Assembly: GCA_028820845.1 (NCBI GenBank)
Contig: JAPPII010000018.1
Coordinates: 1-57,626, forward strand
Direction: 5' to 3'
DNA length: 57,626 nucleotides
From: Candidatus Poribacteria bacterium
Lineage (GTDB): Bacteria > Poribacteria > WGA-4E > WGA-3G
Part shown: positions 53,958 through 57,626 of the stretch, one piece after another
How positions within the stretch are numbered: position 1 is the stretch's first letter
Layout: every line of letters begins with the position of its first letter
The notes under the pieces: model-generated
The model's input: the letters and a program-made list of their open reading frames with translations, nothing else
Told to the model about the DNA's origin: nothing
Database searches by the model: none
Program-made: the position numbers and the translations under genes

Positions 53958-54754
53958 TACTTCTTAATCATGCCCCAACTTGTGGCTAATTTCCCTTGTG
54001 GGTCTACACCGAGTGCCGCTTGCAATCCGTTGTCCATGATTGCCTTAATCTGATCTTCACTCAAATCCACATTGAAGATAGCGACTTCATCAAAGAGACC
54101 GAACATAAACTGGTGGTGCGCCAGGAAGTCCCCCATGTTCACTTCCTGCGCCTCATCATTCGTGTCCATTGCTTGATCGGTGCCTTCTTTGGTTTGAAGT
54201 TCACCGTCAACATAGAGATCATGGTCTTTCACAGCGTCTGAACCTTTGGGAAAGACCACCGCCATGTGATGCCATTCCTTATCACAGACGTCGTCTGCCC
54301 CGTAATTCTGCCCTCCCGCAACTTCAACCCTCAAGTTGCACTCGGCACCTCTCAGATGCGACCGGATGTAGTACTTTTCTCCCGTCAGGTTCGGTCCCCA
54401 CTTCACCCACGAATGCTCTCGTGTGTCCCCGGCTTTAAACCAGAAAACAGTCGTCCGAGGGTCCGTGCCACCGATTCCAGCGTAGCCGGTAACAACCAAA
54501 TTATCGTCACTGCCATCGTAATCCAGGCAGGTTCCGAACACACCTTTGACGTATTTCGCTCCAGAGATGTCCCCATCTCGACCATTTTCAGAGATATCTT
54601 TAGCAACGGTGCCTTTTCCTTCGTCAAAGAGATAGGCGACTTCAACAGTTTTTGGATCAAGCACAGCAGCATGGCTGCTACTTGCAACCAACAGTCCAAA
54701 AGTGATGACAATCAACCCAATTAGGACGGATCCGCCGCAACTTCTAACACTCAT
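53954..54754 (-). CDS. Secreted LamG/concanavalin-like protein with WGxIK tail
   Basis: A 266-residue protein with a signal peptide ending SSSHAAV. A LamG-like jelly-roll domain follows: AYLFDEGKGTVAKDISENGRDG, FGTCLDYDGSDDNLVV, WHHMAVVFPKG, DLYVDGELQ and LFDEVAIFNVDLSEDQIKAIMDNGL. The tail GVDPQGKLATSWGMIKKY matches those of the CBM9-like pair. AGGAGG nine bases upstream fixes the start at 54754. A TATAAT at 54853-54848 is a possible -10. It likely binds glycans outside the cell. Confidence 0.85.
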   Translation of the reverse strand: MSVRSCGGSVLIGLIVITFGLLVASSSHAAVLDPKTVEVAYLFDEGKGTVAKDISENGRDGDISGAKYVKGVFGTCLDYDGSDDNLVVTGYAGIGGTDPRTTVFWFKAGDTREHSWVKWGPNLTGEKYYIRSHLRGAECNLRVEVAGGQNYGADDVCDKEWHHMAVVFPKGSDAVKDHDLYVDGELQTKEGTDQAMDTNDEAQEVNMGDFLAHHQFMFGLFDEVAIFNVDLSEDQIKAIMDNGLQAALGVDPQGKLATSWGMIKKY

Positions 54755-54901
54755 CTCTATTTGCCTCCTATGCGAAAATAGGACTATATTTTCAACCCCA
54801 AACCCTATATTTCGACGTAGGGGTGGGTGCCTTTTTGTAGAAAATGAATTATAGCAAAACTCGCAAAAATGATAAAGGAAAAAGAAACAACAAGCAATCT
54901 C

Positions 54902-54930
54902 TTGACAACCAGAAGACCGCACGGTATAAT
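54902..54930 (+). promoter_or_regulatory. Perfect sigma70 promoter
   Basis: TTGACA at 54902-54907, exactly 17 bp, TATAAT at 54925-54930, about 75 bp before the methyltransferase start. Confidence 0.7.
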
Positions 54931-55005
54931 AATTCGCAAGTAATTCCCAATGCCAAAATCTCAGAGGGAAACGAGAACAAATCAGCTTAATTCATACAAC
55001 CCAAC

Positions 55006-55635
55006 ATGAACAACATCCAAAACGCCTACAACGACTGGTCAGCAACTTACGATTCTGACAAGAATCGCACGCGGGACTTAGATCAGGCCGTCACCGAGAA
55101 AACACTCGCAAATTGGCAGTGCAAATCAATCCTTGAACTCGGCTGTGGAACGGGAAAGAATACTTACCTTTTGTCACAAATCGGTGAGAACGTTTATGCT
55201 CTCGATTTCTCAAAAGGCATGATTGCTCTCGCCAGAGAAAAACTGAAGTTCAGCAATGTGACTTTCTCGCATGCCGACATTACACATCCGTGGCATTGCG
55301 ATAACGCGTCCGTAGACCTCGTCGTCTGCAACCTCGTCCTTGAACACATAGAAAACCTCCAATTCATATTCTCAGAGGCATTCCGTGTATTGGTTCCTGG
55401 CGGTCACTTCTTCGTCTCTGAACTGCACCCTTTCAGGCAGTATCAAGGCACACAAGCAAACTTTCAAACAACTCAGGGAACCACAGAAATTCAGGCATTC
55501 GTGCATCACATCTCAGATTTCCTGAATGCCGCCACAACCAATGGATTCCGCCTCAAGGAATTCAAGGAATGGTGGCATGAAACAGATCAAAACAAACTGC
55601 CAAGACTTGTGTCTTTTATGTTTGAAAAAAAATAA
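55006..55635 (+). CDS. SAM-dependent class I methyltransferase
   Basis: A 209-residue enzyme. SILELGCGTGKNTYLL is the SAM motif I near residue 41, ALDFSKGMIALAREK motif II, and VDLVVCNLVLEHIENL with FRVLVPGGHFFVSELHP the later motifs of the UbiE/MenG-like group. It acts on a small molecule of unknown kind. A consensus promoter precedes it; the ribosome site is weak. Confidence 0.87.
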   Translation: MNNIQNAYNDWSATYDSDKNRTRDLDQAVTEKTLANWQCKSILELGCGTGKNTYLLSQIGENVYALDFSKGMIALAREKLKFSNVTFSHADITHPWHCDNASVDLVVCNLVLEHIENLQFIFSEAFRVLVPGGHFFVSELHPFRQYQGTQANFQTTQGTTEIQAFVHHISDFLNAATTNGFRLKEFKEWWHETDQNKLPRLVSFMFEKK

Positions 55636-55646
55636 TGCAAAAAAAT

Positions 55647-55693
55647 TTGACAAAAGAAAAAATACATGATATACTTAACAGTGTAAAGTTAAA
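55647..55693 (+). promoter_or_regulatory. Promoter and operator of the TetR remnant
   Basis: TTGACA at 55647-55652, 17 bp, TATACT at 55670-55675. AACAGTGTAAAGTTAA overlaps the start of the transcript. An inverse copy of AACAGTGT lies near 55899 (ACACTGTT), and GTGTAAAGTTAAA recurs at 36913. Confidence 0.55.
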
Positions 55694-55719
55694 TGACTCT
55701 GTAAATAAAGGGTAAAGCA

Positions 55720-55848
55720 ATGGGTGTTAAAGAACGGAGAGCCAGAGAAAAAGAACAGTTGCGGCGGCAAATTCTTGTTGCAGCACGTGAGCTGTTTGTC
55801 AACGATGGGTATGAGATTGACACAACGATTCAGGGTTTGCAGGCATAG
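55720..55848 (+). pseudogene. Truncated TetR-family regulator (42 codons)
   Basis: RRAREKEQLRRQILVAARELFVNDGYE is the first helix and start of the DNA-binding domain of a TetR regulator. The frame then ends at TAG after ten unlike residues, without the recognition helix or ligand domain. The promoter is intact, and the DNA between here and the next gene has GTTAAC at 55895 and 55922. Probably an internal deletion. Confidence 0.65.
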
Positions 55849-55955
55849 AATTTAACACTATTTGGCGCAGGTCGCCTCTATTTTTTCCTATAAAGTTAAC
55901 ACTGTTCATTTATTTATCTTTGTTAACATATTGAAAATCTGAAAGGAGAATAAAA

Positions 55956-57575
55956 ATGCAAAAGCAAAACCCATTTCATACTTTTCTTATACTGGTCTTC
56001 AGTGTCCTTCTAACGGGATGTTCTGGTCTGCTTAGCAAAAAGGTTGGTTCAATGGCATCCGCTTCCGTCGAATTCACTTTCGAGCAGCACGAGATCGATA
56101 CGGGTTCGACGAAACATCAAACTATTTTAACAGGATTTTTTCTCGGCGGTGATTTCGCGGAACTTGCTGTGGTGAGCAGTGACGAAAATGACAACCGGCA
56201 CTTGCACATCTACGCGTTCAACGACAGCGTTTGGGAGTTGAGACTTGACGCAACGCTGCGTCCCGAAGTGTTGTTCGTCGATGTCGTAAATATTGGTGGA
56301 CGCGATCGCTTAATCACCTACGAACATGGACACCTAAATTGGTTTGATCCCGACTCGGCAGTGGAACGTATGCTGGTTGAGGTCACTACGACCTACAAGG
56401 CAACAAATGACGGTGGAATTCCATATATTGACATTACGCACGATGTAAACCGGGACGGTCTCAACGACCTGGCAGTACCCGATATTGACGGTTTCTGGAT
56501 AGCCACGCAATTGCGTAACGGTTCGTTCACCCCTCCGATAAAACTCGGACCGCCTGACCCTTTCCTCGACAAGATTGCTTTAGACGATAGCCGCAGCTAC
56601 CGCGAGGTAGGGATAAATGCCTTGACTGCCCTCTGGTATCTGAGCCGTCTCCACCAAATGGATTATGACCTCGACGGACGCAGCGATCTCGTGTTCTGGA
56701 ACGCCGATCATTTCGATGTTTATCGCCAGGATGCCCGCGGAATGTTTTCCAGGGTGGCGGAGACTTTCACTGTAGACATCCCATTTGACACCGACGGTGC
56801 CTACTCAATCGCCTTTGATTTCAAGGACGAGAATATGTTCTCACTCATCTCTGGCTTCAGAGAGAACACGAAGCGGAGGGTGCTGCGTGGATTCCAAGAT
56901 TTGAACGGCGACGGCGTTGCTGACTTTCTGATTCACTCACTACAGGGACGGAGCCTCGGAAAACAGCACAGCGTGTACGAGGTGCATCTCGGCGCACCAA
57001 CACCCGATGGGACGGTGTTCGCGCAGGATGTTAGTATGACAATCCAACCGCGAGGAACCGCTGGTGGATTGCTGCCTTGGGGCTATTCATCGCAATGGTT
57101 AGAAGATTTCGACGGAGATGGTGAGATCGACATTCTGTTCAAAGATGTTCAGACCGGACTTATCGGAATGAGCCGCGCGATGCTCGGCAAGTCGATTTCA
57201 ATAGATATCGAATTCTATCGCATGGAAAATGGAGTTTATCCTCACAAACCCACTACCACGCGTAAAATTAGACCTGCACTTGACCCCTTCGAGCCGCACA
57301 GAGTTCTCTTTCCAGTCGTCCTGCTGGGCGATGTGAATGGCGATGGACGCTCAGACCTACTGGTCGGCAAGGCCTGGGAAGAACTGCACGTCTTTCTTGG
57401 TGTCCCGGGACCGGAACTGTTAGCGCAGAAACCGCAAAAGATAGCAGTTGCTATGCCCAACGACGAACGAAATGCTCGACTCGTGAACCTCAACAAAGAC
57501 AACAAACAAGACATCCTCGTGTACTATCCATCAACGACTGAATCCCATAGGTTAACGTTGTTGATCGCCCGGTGA
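55956..57575 (+). CDS. FG-GAP/VCBS repeat lipoprotein
   Basis: A 539-residue lipoprotein: signal and lipobox VLLTGC (Cys22). Spaced calcium-binding-like repeats form a propeller: ITHDVNRDGLNDLAVPD, MDYDLDGRSDLVFWN, FQDLNGDGVADFLIH, LEDFDGDGEIDILFKD, LGDVNGDGRSDLLVG and LNKDNKQDILVYY. AAAGGAGAA is the ribosome site. It likely sits in the outer membrane or periplasm; partners are unknown. Confidence 0.87.
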   Translation: MQKQNPFHTFLILVFSVLLTGCSGLLSKKVGSMASASVEFTFEQHEIDTGSTKHQTILTGFFLGGDFAELAVVSSDENDNRHLHIYAFNDSVWELRLDATLRPEVLFVDVVNIGGRDRLITYEHGHLNWFDPDSAVERMLVEVTTTYKATNDGGIPYIDITHDVNRDGLNDLAVPDIDGFWIATQLRNGSFTPPIKLGPPDPFLDKIALDDSRSYREVGINALTALWYLSRLHQMDYDLDGRSDLVFWNADHFDVYRQDARGMFSRVAETFTVDIPFDTDGAYSIAFDFKDENMFSLISGFRENTKRRVLRGFQDLNGDGVADFLIHSLQGRSLGKQHSVYEVHLGAPTPDGTVFAQDVSMTIQPRGTAGGLLPWGYSSQWLEDFDGDGEIDILFKDVQTGLIGMSRAMLGKSISIDIEFYRMENGVYPHKPTTTRKIRPALDPFEPHRVLFPVVLLGDVNGDGRSDLLVGKAWEELHVFLGVPGPELLAQKPQKIAVAMPNDERNARLVNLNKDNKQDILVYYPSTTESHRLTLLIAR

Positions 57576-57579
57576 TAGC

Positions 57580-57626
57580 ACCCACACGCTAAAGCGTGGG
57601 GCTTCGGTTTCGTAGACAGTGCGGTT
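57580..57626. other. GC-rich hairpin at window end, possible IS200/IS605-type end
   Basis: CACGC-TAAA-GCGTG followed by GGGCTTCGG. Hairpins of this kind with a GGGGCTTC tail occur at ends of, or guide RNA regions near, IS200/IS605 and IscB loci. The window stops here, so it cannot be checked. It may simply end the FG-GAP gene's transcript. Confidence 0.35.

Noticed and set aside
1-57626. tRNA or rRNA genes
   Set aside because: No cloverleaf with a GTTCGA-type loop or rRNA core sequence was recognised by eye; a covariance search would be needed to be sure.

Overview
The window is a bacterial chromosome segment of moderate GC content. Its gene content suggests Candidatus Poribacteria or a related sponge or marine Planctomycetes-side lineage. 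The pointers are phytanoyl-CoA dioxygenase-like, LamG, CBM9-like, CRTAC1/FG-GAP, amidohydrolase-2, Gfo/Idh/MocA and agarase-like proteins, a very large beta-propeller lipoprotein, and many short extragenic palindromes. This is inference: no rRNA or tRNA gene was seen that could fix the taxonomy. Promoters look like ordinary sigma70 types (several TTGACA-N17-TATAAT), and TGA is used as a normal stop.

Layout. 0.1-4.6 kb: a HAD phosphatase, IMP dehydrogenase, a probable selenoprotein read through an in-frame TGA (a cysteine-selenocysteine pair followed by a SECIS-like hairpin), and a polysaccharide deacetylase. 4.6-6.5 kb: an MjaI-type restriction-modification pair. 6.5-8.6 kb: an enolase-superfamily dehydratase and an ornithine-cyclodeaminase/mu-crystallin reductase, consistent with 3-hydroxyproline catabolism. 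8.6-17.6 kb (minus strand): a carotenoid operon, idi - TPR protein - lycopene cyclase - crtD - crtI - crtB - acyltransferase - glycosyltransferase - cruF - crtW. It is divergent from a CarH-like B12-dependent light-responsive regulator at 17.9 kb. The set predicts an acylated, glycosylated, 4-keto monocyclic carotenoid.

19.0-30.0 kb (minus strand): a glycosidase with an IscB/IsrB N-terminal fragment fused in front, an outer-membrane barrel-like protein, a 1442-residue propeller lipoprotein and an SLC12-like transporter. 30.3-34.2 kb: an amidohydrolase, a small inverted-repeat element, a RelE/ParE toxin with an internally duplicated antitoxin, and a divergent phosphoribosyltransferase + DprA pair resembling the ShosTA antiphage toxin-antitoxin. 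34.3-37.5 kb: an agarase-like glycosidase, a nucleoside-hydrolase-like protein, and about 1.1 kb of regulatory-looking or decayed DNA. 37.5-44.7 kb: oxidoreductase, O-methyltransferase, two paralogous CBM9-like secreted proteins, a TPR protein and a CRTAC1 protein.

44.8-57.6 kb: a lipoprotein, a MATE exporter, an esterase coupled to a ribbon-helix-helix regulator, a zinc-ribbon protein, a phosphodiesterase, an ECF sigma factor with a long C-terminal extension, a palindrome-rich gap, a nucleoside phosphorylase, a PhyH dioxygenase, a LamG protein, a methyltransferase, a TetR remnant and an FG-GAP lipoprotein.

Four cross-cutting signals stand out. (1) The selenoprotein. (2) The IscB-glycosidase chimera. 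(3) A dispersed 7-bp-period repeat family, which abuts start codons and once lies inside a coding sequence. (4) A shared C-terminal tail (VDPxGKLxxxWGxIK) on otherwise unrelated secreted proteins.
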